Assembly (NCBI GenBank): GCA_902614235.1
Contig: CACMKG010000001.1
Coordinates: 69,969-133,968, forward strand
DNA length: 64,000 bases
Direction: 5' to 3'
From: an uncultured SAR86 cluster bacterium
Lineage (GTDB): Bacteria; Pseudomonadota; Gammaproteobacteria; Magnimaribacterales; AG-339-G14
Part shown: positions 1 to 8,030 of the stretch, piece by piece
How positions within the stretch are numbered: position 1 is the stretch's first letter
How the letters are laid out: each line of letters opens with the position of its first letter
Notes under the pieces: generated by a model
Told to the model about the DNA's origin: nothing
Databases searched by the model: none
The model's input: the letters and a program-made list of their open reading frames with translations, nothing else
Program-made: the position numbers and the translations under genes

Positions 1-740
1 ATGAAGGCATTGAATTAATTACAGGTTACAAAAAAGATGAACTCATAAATAAACCAATTTTGGGTGGTAAAGCTCCACTATATGATCGTCTTCAAAATCC
101 GGATGGCGTCCAAAAGGTTAGTAATCATTGGAGACCACAATTCTCTTTTCCGATCCAGAACGTTCCCGATGAAAGATTAAAAGAGACTCTATACTACCTG
201 GATTATCAAGGTGTTCGTTTTATATCGCTTGATTCAAATATTGAAATGGAGCTTCAAGTAGATTGGCTCAGAAAAGTTCTAGAAGAGAATAATAATCGTT
301 GGACGATAATTACATTTCACCATCCGCTTTATTCTCCTGCATCAGATCGTGATAATTCTGAAATGCGTCAATTGTGGAAACCGTTACTTGATGAATTTAA
401 AGTTGATCTAGTTTTAAGCGGTCATGATCATACCTACCAACGGACCGGAGTAATTGATACAAAAAAAATTGAAAATATCCCAACAGGCTATCAGCAAGCT
501 TATGATCCAGAAATTGGCACGGTCCATGTTGTTTCAGTAAGTGGGCCAAAAATGTATAAAATTACTAAAGGTTCTTATGCAAAAAAGCTTGGAGAAAATA
601 CCCAGCTCTATCAAATTATAGATATTAACAAAGATGATCTTAGGTTTCGCGCATTTACGGCAACGGGAAAGCTATATGATGAATTTCTTCTTAAAAAACG
701 TAAAGACCAACCAAATTTATTAATTGAAACTAATCCTTAA
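1..740 (+). CDS. Purple acid phosphatase-like metallophosphoesterase, C-terminal part
   Basis: The frame is open from base 3, with no start codon needed by the TTG at 60, so the gene begins left of the window and only its C-terminal ~245 residues are present. Late calcineurin-type metal motifs are visible: TFHHPLYSPAS, then VLSGHDHTYQRTG, the pattern of purple acid phosphatases and related secreted phosphomonoesterases, which use a dinuclear metal centre to release phosphate from organic esters. The N-terminal metal ligands and any signal peptide are outside the window. It converges with a PlcP-like/glycosyltransferase pair, a context that fits phosphorus scavenging. Family is fairly sure; substrate is unknown. 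Confidence 0.8.
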   Translation, partial: EGIELITGYKKDELINKPILGGKAPLYDRLQNPDGVQKVSNHWRPQFSFPIQNVPDERLKETLYYLDYQGVRFISLDSNIEMELQVDWLRKVLEENNNRWTIITFHHPLYSPASDRDNSEMRQLWKPLLDEFKVDLVLSGHDHTYQRTGVIDTKKIENIPTGYQQAYDPEIGTVHVVSVSGPKMYKITKGSYAKKLGENTQLYQIIDINKDDLRFRAFTATGKLYDEFLLKKRKDQPNLLIETNP

Positions 741-748
741 AAATAAAT

Positions 749-847
749 TTAATGAAAATCTAGACAGTCGAATCTGAAGAGAGCAGATAAGCTTGCCTCA
801 CCCAAACCTCTTGCTGAAATAGCAACAGTAATAACATCAATATTCAT
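749..847 (-). CDS. Small ORF or gene remnant (32 codons) coupled to the glycosyltransferase
   Basis: An open frame starts at an ATG that overlaps the stop codon of the upstream glycosyltransferase gene as ATGA, the same coupling seen between the two preceding genes on this strand. It begins MNIDVITVAISARG and ends with TAA eight bases beyond the stop of the converging phosphatase gene. I recognise no family. It could be the surviving start of a lost third operon gene, a real small protein, or chance. Overlap geometry is the only positive evidence. Confidence 0.25.
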   Translation of the reverse strand: MNIDVITVAISARGLGEASLSALFRFDCLDFH

Positions 848-1830
848 GAATATGCCGTTGTTACCGAAGAAATAAAATTGCTTGCAACTTCGTCCCAAGA
901 ATATTTTTTTGAATATGCAATACACGATTTAGGATCAACTTTTTGTGCTTGCTTTATTGCTTGGTATAAATCTTTATTTAAATAGCCATTTACGCCATTC
1001 TTAACAACATCAATAGGTCCGGTTACTGGATATCCTGCCACTGGAGTTCCACAGGCATTTGCTTCTATCATAACTATTCCAAAGGTATCAGTCCGAGAAG
1101 GGAAAACCTTAACACATGCGTTTGAGTAAATTTCAGCAAGCTCTCTGCCAAATTTATAGCCAAGAAATTCTACATCTGGATATTTTTTTTTGAGACTTTT
1201 CAAACTAGGCCCATCACCTACAACGACTTTCTTTTTGTCCAGTTCTAAACTTAAGAAAGACTCTAAATTTTTTTCTTTAGATACTCTACCAACATATAGA
1301 TAGTAACTATTATTTCTATCACTTGGAGTGGGAAAAAAAATGTTTTCATCAATGCCCCTTGACCATAAAGCTAATTTCTCAATTCCTATCTCTTTCAGTT
1401 CCTTTTTATGAGATGGAGTATTTACAAGGGTCACACAAGCTGCATTGTGAAACCATCTTTCAAATCTATTTGTAAATTGAACTGGAATACCCAGCATTTT
1501 TTTTAGATATAAGGGAAAGTTTGTGTGGTAAGAAGACGAAAATTTTAATTTTTCAACCAAACACACTTTTCTTGCATACAGCCCAAGCGGGCCCTCAGTT
1601 GCAATATGAATTAAATCTGGACGAAAATCTTTTATTATTTTTTTTATTTTAAAAACATTCAGTGAAAGTTTTATTTCCTTATAAAAAGGTATAGGAACAG
1701 AAATAAAACTATTTGGCTCAATAATTTTTACATCATTGTTTATTGATAGTTTCTTTACTAAATTTTCTAATGTAGTTACTACGCCATTAACTTGAGGTTT
1801 CCAAGCATCCGTGACCAAAAGAATTTTCAT
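844..1830 (-). CDS. GT4-type glycosyltransferase, possible glycolipid synthase (Agt-like)
   Basis: The protein (328 aa) has the two-Rossmann GT-B layout of family GT4. The N-terminus carries DAWKPQVNGVVTT (residues 8-20), typical of enzymes that glycosylate diacylglycerol or phosphatidylinositol, and the C-terminal donor-sugar motif is PSRTDTFGIVMIEANACG (residues 244-261). Its start overlaps the stop of the PlcP-like gene by 4 bp (ATGA), so the two are translationally coupled. In marine bacteria a PlcP phospholipase and a linked glycosyltransferase (Agt) replace phospholipids by glycolipids under phosphate starvation; by analogy this enzyme would transfer a sugar to the diacylglycerol that PlcP frees. 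Alternative: a lipopolysaccharide or other glycan transferase. Confidence 0.82.
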   Translation of the reverse strand: MKILLVTDAWKPQVNGVVTTLENLVKKLSINNDVKIIEPNSFISVPIPFYKEIKLSLNVFKIKKIIKDFRPDLIHIATEGPLGLYARKVCLVEKLKFSSSYHTNFPLYLKKMLGIPVQFTNRFERWFHNAACVTLVNTPSHKKELKEIGIEKLALWSRGIDENIFFPTPSDRNNSYYLYVGRVSKEKNLESFLSLELDKKKVVVGDGPSLKSLKKKYPDVEFLGYKFGRELAEIYSNACVKVFPSRTDTFGIVMIEANACGTPVAGYPVTGPIDVVKNGVNGYLNKDLYQAIKQAQKVDPKSCIAYSKKYSWDEVASNFISSVTTAYS

Positions 1831-2603
1831 GCAACCTTATCTTCTGAATAATTTTGATTGTTTGTATATTTAGAATAATCAATTATGTGAAAAAGGCCTT
1901 CATAATCTTCTACCAATGCAGTACAAGACTCAACCCAGTCGCCACAGTTTAAATAATGTATTTCATCTATCATTTCATTCGCAGCTGAATGAATATGTCC
2001 GCAAATTACACCATCAAATCCTTCTTTTTTGCATGCAATAGCTAAAGTACTCTCAAAATCGCTTATAAAATTTACTGCTGATTTAACTTTGTGTTTTATG
2101 TATGCTGAGAAGGACCAGTATCCAAGATTGAAATTTTTTCTGAAAAAATTTAACACTCTATTTATTGCCATCAAGAGTTCATAAGCCCAGCTTCCTAATT
2201 TCGAAATCCATTTACTGTATTTCGTAACTAAATCATATTGATCACCATGGATAACAAGGTATTTTTTTCCACTTATCGAGGTATAAATAGCTCGATCAGT
2301 AACTTTTACATTTCCAAGTAGGATAGGAGAGTATGATCTAAGAAACTCATCATGATTACCAGTGATGTAATTTACATTTGTGTCATTTTTGGCATAAGAC
2401 AAAAAACGCCTTAAGACATTGGTGTGCGCTTGGGGCCAAAAAAGAGATTGTTCCATTCGCCAACCGTCAACGATATCTCCAACCAGATATAGTTCTTCGC
2501 AGGAATGATTATAGAGAAAGTCAAGTAATCTTTCTGCTTGACAACCCTTGGAACCCAAATGAATGTCCGACAACCAAATAGACTTGTATTTTTTTTGATT
2601 CAA
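1827..2603 (-). CDS. PlcP-like metallophosphoesterase (COG2908 superfamily)
   Basis: The protein (258 aa) has a full calcineurin-like set: D13/H15 (SDIHLG), D43/D46 (VGDIVDGW), N83-H84 (GNHDEF), H119 (VIHGD) and H203/H205 (CGHIHSA). LpxH-type UDP-diacylglucosamine hydrolases share this fold, and so does PlcP, the manganese-dependent phospholipase C of marine heterotrophs. Coupling to a GT4 glycosyltransferase favours PlcP. Translation must begin at TTG because an in-frame TAG directly precedes it and the next Met is past the first metal motif. No Shine-Dalgarno is visible; a stem-loop lies just upstream. An LpxH-like role cannot be excluded from sequence alone. Confidence 0.82.
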   Translation of the reverse strand: MNQKKYKSIWLSDIHLGSKGCQAERLLDFLYNHSCEELYLVGDIVDGWRMEQSLFWPQAHTNVLRRFLSYAKNDTNVNYITGNHDEFLRSYSPILLGNVKVTDRAIYTSISGKKYLVIHGDQYDLVTKYSKWISKLGSWAYELLMAINRVLNFFRKNFNLGYWSFSAYIKHKVKSAVNFISDFESTLAIACKKEGFDGVICGHIHSAANEMIDEIHYLNCGDWVESCTALVEDYEGLFHIIDYSKYTNNQNYSEDKVA

Positions 2604-2610
2604 CTAAACT

Positions 2611-2635
2611 ATTAGAAACTTAAGTGAGTTCTAAT
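2611..2635 (-). promoter_or_regulatory. Stem-loop just upstream of the PlcP-like gene
   Basis: The arms ATTAGAACT and AGTTTCTAAT (minus strand) pair around a 6-nt loop with one bulged base, ending 7 nt before the TTG start. It occupies the place of a ribosome binding site, so it could modulate initiation. No T-run follows, so it is not a classical terminator. The rest of the 187-bp gap to the epoxide hydrolase gene shows only AT-rich sequence and no convincing Pho box. Confidence 0.3.
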
Positions 2636-2790
2636 TCAATGCTATTAAATCTAAACTGTATGATTTTTTCATAAAATTTTCGATTTTGTAACAGAACCTT
2701 TATAAAGTTCACGATTTCTTTAATTTTTCTGCCAGCTCAAATGCATTTTCAAAAATCATTATTTGGCTCGACTAAATATTAAAATCTCTT

Positions 2791-3924
2791 TTATCTAAAT
2801 AAAGAAAAATACTTTCTTATTTCATCAATGAAAATTTCTGGTTTTTCAAATGCAGCAAAATGTCCACCAGAATCTAAAACGTTGTAATAAGAAAGCTTTG
2901 TATATCTCTTTTTAAGCCAGCGTTGTGAGGCTCGAAAGATTTCTTTTGGATAAACGCTTACACCAGTGGGAGTTGTAACCTCTTCGCCATCAAAGTCACC
3001 AAAACTCTCCCAATAGAGTCTAGCCGAAGATGTAGCGCTTTCAGTTAACCAGTAAAACATCACATTGGTAAGCAAATCATCTCTTGAGATCACATTTTCA
3101 GGATTGCCATTGCAATCCGTCCATTGGTAAAATTTTTCTATAATCCAAGCTGCTTGTCCTATTGGAGAATCAGTTAATCCATAACCAAGAGTTTGAGGTC
3201 TAGTTGACTGTTGTTTTGAGTAACCCGAATCCCAATCTTGATAAAATTGAAAGCCTGCTAAAGCGGATTGCTCAAGTTCGGTTAAATCATTCATGGTTTC
3301 CATGTCAGGTGCAACGATCGCCATATTTAAATGGATAGCTTCACAGTTTTCGTCTTGCATACCTAAGGCAGTCGTTACAGCTGAACCCCAGTCTCCACCT
3401 TGAGCATAATATTTTGTGTAGCCTAATTCTTTCATTAGTTTTGCAAATGTATCTGCAATTTTTTCAACCCCAAAACCTGGAGTTGTTGGTTTGCCTGAAA
3501 ATCCAAAACCTGGAAGCGATGGCGTCACTATATGAAAAGCATCTTTGGAATCTCCTCCGTTTAGTGTTGGGTCGGTTAAAGGCTTGATGACTTGAAGAAA
3601 CTCGACTAATGAGCCCGGCCAACCATGTGTAATGATCAAAGGCTTAGCTTCAGGATGAGGAGATTTTAAGTGAATGAAATGAACATCTAAGTCATTAATT
3701 TTTGCCATGAATTGAGGAAAATCATTTATTTTTGCTACTTCTTTATTCCAATCGTACTTATTTAACCAATAAGAATGAATTTCTTTCATGTAAGACAATG
3801 GTATGCCTTGTGTCCAATCTGACGGAGTCTCTTTGTCAGGCCATCTTGTGAGTTCGAGTCTCTTTTTTAAATCATCAAGTTTTTCTTCAGGTATATTTAT
3901 TGAAAAATCTTTTATTGTTGTCAT
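2791..3924 (-). CDS. Microsomal-type epoxide hydrolase (EHN + alpha/beta-hydrolase)
   Basis: The protein (377 aa) opens with the epoxide hydrolase N-terminal domain (residues ~1-110, RWPDKE and the WLNKYDW block) and continues as an alpha/beta hydrolase. HGWPGS (100-105) forms the oxyanion hole, D178 in GGDWGS is the predicted nucleophile and H355 in SGGHFAAFE the predicted base. These enzymes open epoxides to vicinal diols through a covalent ester. No signal peptide is visible, so it is probably cytosolic. It starts 1 bp after the stop of the copper amine oxidase gene, so the two are surely cotranscribed. Substrate unknown; an algal or lipid-derived epoxide is a guess. Confidence 0.9.
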   Translation of the reverse strand: MTTIKDFSINIPEEKLDDLKKRLELTRWPDKETPSDWTQGIPLSYMKEIHSYWLNKYDWNKEVAKINDFPQFMAKINDLDVHFIHLKSPHPEAKPLIITHGWPGSLVEFLQVIKPLTDPTLNGGDSKDAFHIVTPSLPGFGFSGKPTTPGFGVEKIADTFAKLMKELGYTKYYAQGGDWGSAVTTALGMQDENCEAIHLNMAIVAPDMETMNDLTELEQSALAGFQFYQDWDSGYSKQQSTRPQTLGYGLTDSPIGQAAWIIEKFYQWTDCNGNPENVISRDDLLTNVMFYWLTESATSSARLYWESFGDFDGEEVTTPTGVSVYPKEIFRASQRWLKKRYTKLSYYNVLDSGGHFAAFEKPEIFIDEIRKYFSLFR

Positions 3925-3925
3925 T

Positions 3926-5827
3926 TTAATTTTTACTTGATTTTTCTTGGCATGATGGAGGTAAATTTATAGTTGGATTGCTATCAAAAAAACCAGATGG
4001 AATTAATTGGAATCCACAATATTCGACTGGCATAACAGGCCAATCTTCTGGTCTCGGCACATGCGTTACTCCAAAAGTATGCCAGGTAACTAGATCACAC
4101 TTGCTAATGTCTCTATCGCTTGCAGTCATTTCATCTAAACCTCCTTGACCTTGATGCATTACTGTAAATCTGCCGCCACCAGAAATTTCACCTTTTTCAA
4201 AAGGCGTTGCCCATATATTATATTTTGCAAATGAAGCTCTCTTCCCTGTGGGAGAATCAAAATCAGACAAAAGCACAGGAGAATAACCGGGTAAAAATTT
4301 ATAGGCTGATTCACCGCCGATAGAATTCTTTTTATTTGGGTTAGTTATTTTCCATACTCTACTTTTTTCTGGTGCAATGTTTCTTTTTGCTTCTGACTCT
4401 TTTTTTAGATGACTTGAGATCGCTTGGAATTGTGTTCCATGAGGATTTTTATTTCCAATTGGAACTCTTTCTGCATTAGTCTCGATCAGTTTATTTTTAC
4501 CGCCGTCTAAAAACCAATCTATCCTCACGTTGAAGAGATGTTGATGAATAGGAGAAACCAGTTCTTCCGTAATTTTCATATCTTGTTCTGGATTATGAAT
4601 TTCTTCATTGTGGGCGCTAATTCCCACAATTCCTGTCAATTTTATTTCTAATTCAATTGTTCCATCTAAATACAAGTACCAAAAAATTCCGTAATCGTAA
4701 TTACCTACTGTAGAAAAAGAACTAATCACTAATCTTCTGGATCTTCTTACCTCGCTGTGGCCTTCACCAATCAAATGAGAATGTTTCCACTGAATTCCAT
4801 AATCCTCCTCATGCAAACAAATTGCGTTTTTAATCGTTTCAACAGAGCCATCGAAATTCAATTTATTAGTATCAAAGTAATAAATTTCTCCGAGACAATC
4901 ACATCCTAAAGTCAAAGAATTAGACAATGATCCAAAGCCATACTCTGTGCCATCGTGTACAGCTTTCCAAGAATGCATTGGATCAGCAGAGCCGTAGGGA
5001 ACAACCATATCGGACATGCTTGCACGATAAAAAATCTCTCTTTTATTTAAATTTAAATTTTGAATTACTAATCCTTCGATGGGATCAATTGAAACTCTTA
5101 GGTTCCATCCTTCCCAACTAATTTCATTATTAGAGACTTCGAAACCTGGTCCATCGGGTTGAGTAATAGAAATATCTTTGGGTCTATTTCTAAGAACTTC
5201 TTGAGAGGCAGCATCATACTTTGCCGATTGCTCGGGTAAGTTGCTTATCCCTTGATCTTCAATTTCAACAATACATTTATCTGTTAGATCAACATGAGAA
5301 ATTAGTCCAGATATTGGTCTGGCGTAGGCATTATCTTCTGGGCTCTCTTTTAAAAAAGAGATTGTTTTAAGAGCTCTGTGACCCTCTTTAATTTTTTCAT
5401 GAGTTATTCCCCCGCCTGGCCAAGGATCAATTTGAATAAGACTTAGATCTGTAATTCCTCTTTTTTCTAAAGCGGCTTGATATTCATCATTTTCTAAAGT
5501 TAATTGGATAGCGATCATAATTTCTGTCATTGTATAAGTTGGACCAGCAGCATCAGGAATTACATTCAGCGAAGTAACTTTTTCTTTATTCAAATCGATT
5601 GATGCTTCAAACCCTTTTGAGGATGAATCGACGCCAATAATTTTTGTTTTCCTTGAAAAGGAATCACCGACTTTATAATTTTTTACAAAATTTTTATCTG
5701 GCTCTTCTAAACTGATATAGCTAAAGACTGAGTTTTCATCAGAATTATTATCTGATTTAAAGATATTTACAGATTTTTTTATCTCGTCTACAGAAAGAGA
5801 ATCTAATGGATGCATATTATTATTCAT
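3926..5827 (-). CDS. Copper amine oxidase (primary-amine oxidase)
   Basis: The protein (633 aa, usual bacterial length) has the topaquinone motif TVGNYD with Y377 as cofactor precursor, catalytic base D292 in HDGTEYG 85 residues before it, copper ligands H428 and H430 (IHQH), and the C-terminal THVPRPEDWPVMP block with the third histidine. The reaction oxidises a primary amine to aldehyde, ammonia and hydrogen peroxide. There is no signal peptide, unlike periplasmic TynA, so a cytosolic enzyme of the Arthrobacter histamine/phenethylamine oxidase kind is likely. It is the first gene of a pair with the epoxide hydrolase and is divergent from a sodium symporter. Confidence 0.95.
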   Translation of the reverse strand: MNNNMHPLDSLSVDEIKKSVNIFKSDNNSDENSVFSYISLEEPDKNFVKNYKVGDSFSRKTKIIGVDSSSKGFEASIDLNKEKVTSLNVIPDAAGPTYTMTEIMIAIQLTLENDEYQAALEKRGITDLSLIQIDPWPGGGITHEKIKEGHRALKTISFLKESPEDNAYARPISGLISHVDLTDKCIVEIEDQGISNLPEQSAKYDAASQEVLRNRPKDISITQPDGPGFEVSNNEISWEGWNLRVSIDPIEGLVIQNLNLNKREIFYRASMSDMVVPYGSADPMHSWKAVHDGTEYGFGSLSNSLTLGCDCLGEIYYFDTNKLNFDGSVETIKNAICLHEEDYGIQWKHSHLIGEGHSEVRRSRRLVISSFSTVGNYDYGIFWYLYLDGTIELEIKLTGIVGISAHNEEIHNPEQDMKITEELVSPIHQHLFNVRIDWFLDGGKNKLIETNAERVPIGNKNPHGTQFQAISSHLKKESEAKRNIAPEKSRVWKITNPNKKNSIGGESAYKFLPGYSPVLLSDFDSPTGKRASFAKYNIWATPFEKGEISGGGRFTVMHQGQGGLDEMTASDRDISKCDLVTWHTFGVTHVPRPEDWPVMPVEYCGFQLIPSGFFDSNPTINLPPSCQEKSSKN

Positions 5828-5959
5828 ATTTTTTAAACTTTTAAATCTAAAAAGAATACACTTTTTTGATAATTATTTTTTTAGTAAGATCAATTCTAAA
5901 GATCGGCTGGGAAATTTCCATCATTAAACTAAAATTTATTTCGTTATCATTAAATTGCT

Positions 5960-6223
5960 ATGCAAAGAAAAAATACAACTTACTGGAAATCAAATTTAAA
6001 AATTGTTATTTCGTTGCTGATAGTGTGGTTTTTGGTATCTTTTGGATTCGGAATAATTTGGTCTGATGCTTTAGATAATATTCAAATCGGTGGCTTCAAA
6101 TTAGGATTCTGGTTTGCCCAACAGGGTAGCATTTTTGCTTTTGTAATCATAATTTTCATTTATGTGTTTTTACTCAATAGACTGGATAAGAAACATTTTT
6201 CTAAATTATCAGAGGACGATTGA
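5960..6223 (+). CDS. DUF4212 small subunit of a sodium/solute symporter
   Basis: The protein (87 aa) has two membrane helices (about 15-35 and 55-75) separated by the GGFKLGFWFAQQGS block typical of DUF4212 proteins, which are encoded directly before VC_2705-type SSS transporters and are thought to be their accessory subunit. Its TGA stop abuts the ATG of the symporter with no gap. The 132-bp region shared with the divergent amine oxidase gene must hold both promoters; it contains AT-rich tracts but no clean sigma-70 pair that I trust. Confidence 0.88.
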   Translation: MQRKNTTYWKSNLKIVISLLIVWFLVSFGFGIIWSDALDNIQIGGFKLGFWFAQQGSIFAFVIIIFIYVFLLNRLDKKHFSKLSEDD

Positions 6224-7972
6224 ATGGAAACACAAACGCTTACCTATTTATTTGTCGGAGCTTCTTTTGCGCTATACATAGGCATAGCTTTTTGGTCTCG
6301 CGCTAAATCAACTAATGATTTCTACGTGGCTGGAAAAGGAGTCAATCCGATAGCAAACGGTATGGCAACTGCGGCCGATTGGATGTCTGCTGCTTCTTTT
6401 ATTTCTATGGCTGGATTGATTGCCTTCCTTGGCAAAGACGGTTCGGTATATTTAATGGGATGGACGGGAGGCTATGTTTTATTGGCTTTGCTATTAGCTC
6501 CTTATTTAAGGAAATTTGGTCAATATACGGTGCCAGATTTTATAGGAACTCGTTATTACTCAAATACTGCAAGACTAGTTGCGGTGATATGTCTTATTTT
6601 TGTTTCCTTTACTTATATCGCTGGTCAAATGAGGGGAGTAGGCATAGTTTTCTCGAGATTTTTAGAAGTGGATATCGACTTAGGGGTGATCATTGGCATG
6701 ATTATCGTATTTTTTTATGCAGTTATGGGAGGCATGAAAGGCATTACTTATACTCAGGTAGCTCAATATTGTGTAATGATTTTTGCTTACTTAGTACCAG
6801 CAATTTTTATTTCTATTCTAATCACAGGAAACCCAGTTCCACAATTAGGTTTTGGAGATACCTTAACCGGTACTTCGACTTATTTATTGGATAAATTAGA
6901 TCAAGTAACAATTGATCTTGGCTTTGGCGCCTATACGGAAAATACGAAAACCAACATAGATATCTTTTGTATAACAGCTGCTTTGATGTTTGGTACCGCT
7001 GGTTTGCCTCATGTGATTGTCAGGTTTTTCACTGTGCCTAAAGTTAGCGATGCTAGAAAATCAGCCGGTTATGCTTTGATTTTTATAGCACTGTTATATA
7101 CAACTGCTCCAGCTGTTGCAGCTTTTGCAAGAATTAATTTTGTTGATTCTATTCAAGATGTTGAATACTCAGCCGCACCGGATTGGTTTAAAAATTGGGA
7201 AAATATTGGATTAATTGCATGGCAAGATAAAAATGACGATCAGTCTATTCAATATTCATCAGGAAATGCTCTGGAGGGAGTAAGACCTGATTACTCAGAT
7301 CGCAGAGGTAAAAATGGAGAGCGGATTCTAAATAACAGGCCAAACGATAACAATGCCAACGAAATTTATATTGATCGCGATATTATGGTGCTTGCTAATC
7401 CAGAAATTGCAAAATTGCCTGGATGGGTTGTAGCATTAGTTGCCGCAGGAGGCTTGGCTGCAGCACTTTCAACAGCTGCAGGACTTCTTCTTGTTATTTC
7501 TTCATCAATTTCTCATGACTTGTTGAAAAAAACATTTATGCCAAGAATTAATGAAAAACAAGAGCTTCTTTTTGCTCGAATTGCCTCAGCCATAGCGATT
7601 GTTATCGCAGGCTTATTTGGGATTTATCCTCCGGCTTTTGTGGCGCAAGTTGTGGCCTTTGCTTTTGGATTAGCAGCCTCAACAATTTTTCCAGCTCTTT
7701 TAATGGGAATTTTTTCAAAAAGACTCAATAAAGAAGGGGCCATTACAGGAATGATCTTCGGCCTTATTTTTACTTCTTCTTATATTATTTATTTCAAATT
7801 CATAAATACTTCTTTGAATTTGCCAGAAAATTGGTTGTTTGGAATTTCCCCTGAGGGAATAGGCTTTGTCGGGATGCTGATAAATTTTGCGATCGCCTTT
7901 ATTGTTTCGAGTGTTACTAATAATCCGCCAAAAAAAATAAATGAAATGGTAGAAGATATAAGAAAACCTTGA
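6224..7972 (+). CDS. Sodium:solute symporter, VC_2705/ActP-like
   Basis: The protein (582 aa) is a polytopic SSS-family transporter. Helix 1 is followed by RAKSTNDFYVAGKGV and helix 2 by NGMATAADWMSAASF, both family hallmarks, and FTYIAGQMRGVGIVF follows later. A hydrophilic insert at about 320-395 is characteristic of the VC_2705 subfamily. It would import a small solute, commonly acetate, another monocarboxylate or an amino acid, using the sodium gradient; the substrate cannot be read from the sequence. It is paired with the DUF4212 subunit and divergent from the amine oxidase, so a product or substrate of amine oxidation is one possibility. Confidence 0.92.
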   Translation: METQTLTYLFVGASFALYIGIAFWSRAKSTNDFYVAGKGVNPIANGMATAADWMSAASFISMAGLIAFLGKDGSVYLMGWTGGYVLLALLLAPYLRKFGQYTVPDFIGTRYYSNTARLVAVICLIFVSFTYIAGQMRGVGIVFSRFLEVDIDLGVIIGMIIVFFYAVMGGMKGITYTQVAQYCVMIFAYLVPAIFISILITGNPVPQLGFGDTLTGTSTYLLDKLDQVTIDLGFGAYTENTKTNIDIFCITAALMFGTAGLPHVIVRFFTVPKVSDARKSAGYALIFIALLYTTAPAVAAFARINFVDSIQDVEYSAAPDWFKNWENIGLIAWQDKNDDQSIQYSSGNALEGVRPDYSDRRGKNGERILNNRPNDNNANEIYIDRDIMVLANPEIAKLPGWVVALVAAGGLAAALSTAAGLLLVISSSISHDLLKKTFMPRINEKQELLFARIASAIAIVIAGLFGIYPPAFVAQVVAFAFGLAASTIFPALLMGIFSKRLNKEGAITGMIFGLIFTSSYIIYFKFINTSLNLPENWLFGISPEGIGFVGMLINFAIAFIVSSVTNNPPKKINEMVEDIRKP

Positions 7973-8030
7973 ATTTAAGACACTCTTTTAGCCATTAACT
8001 TATTTATGAATAAATTATATATTTACTTAA

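Noticed and set aside
2650-2710. Pho box before the PlcP-like gene
   Set aside because: One half resembles CTGTTAC but no second half at the right spacing is found on either strand.
5866-6066. 66-codon frame before the DUF4212 gene
   Set aside because: It overlaps the DUF4212 gene out of frame, with low-complexity hydrophobic and lysine-rich content from AT-rich DNA.
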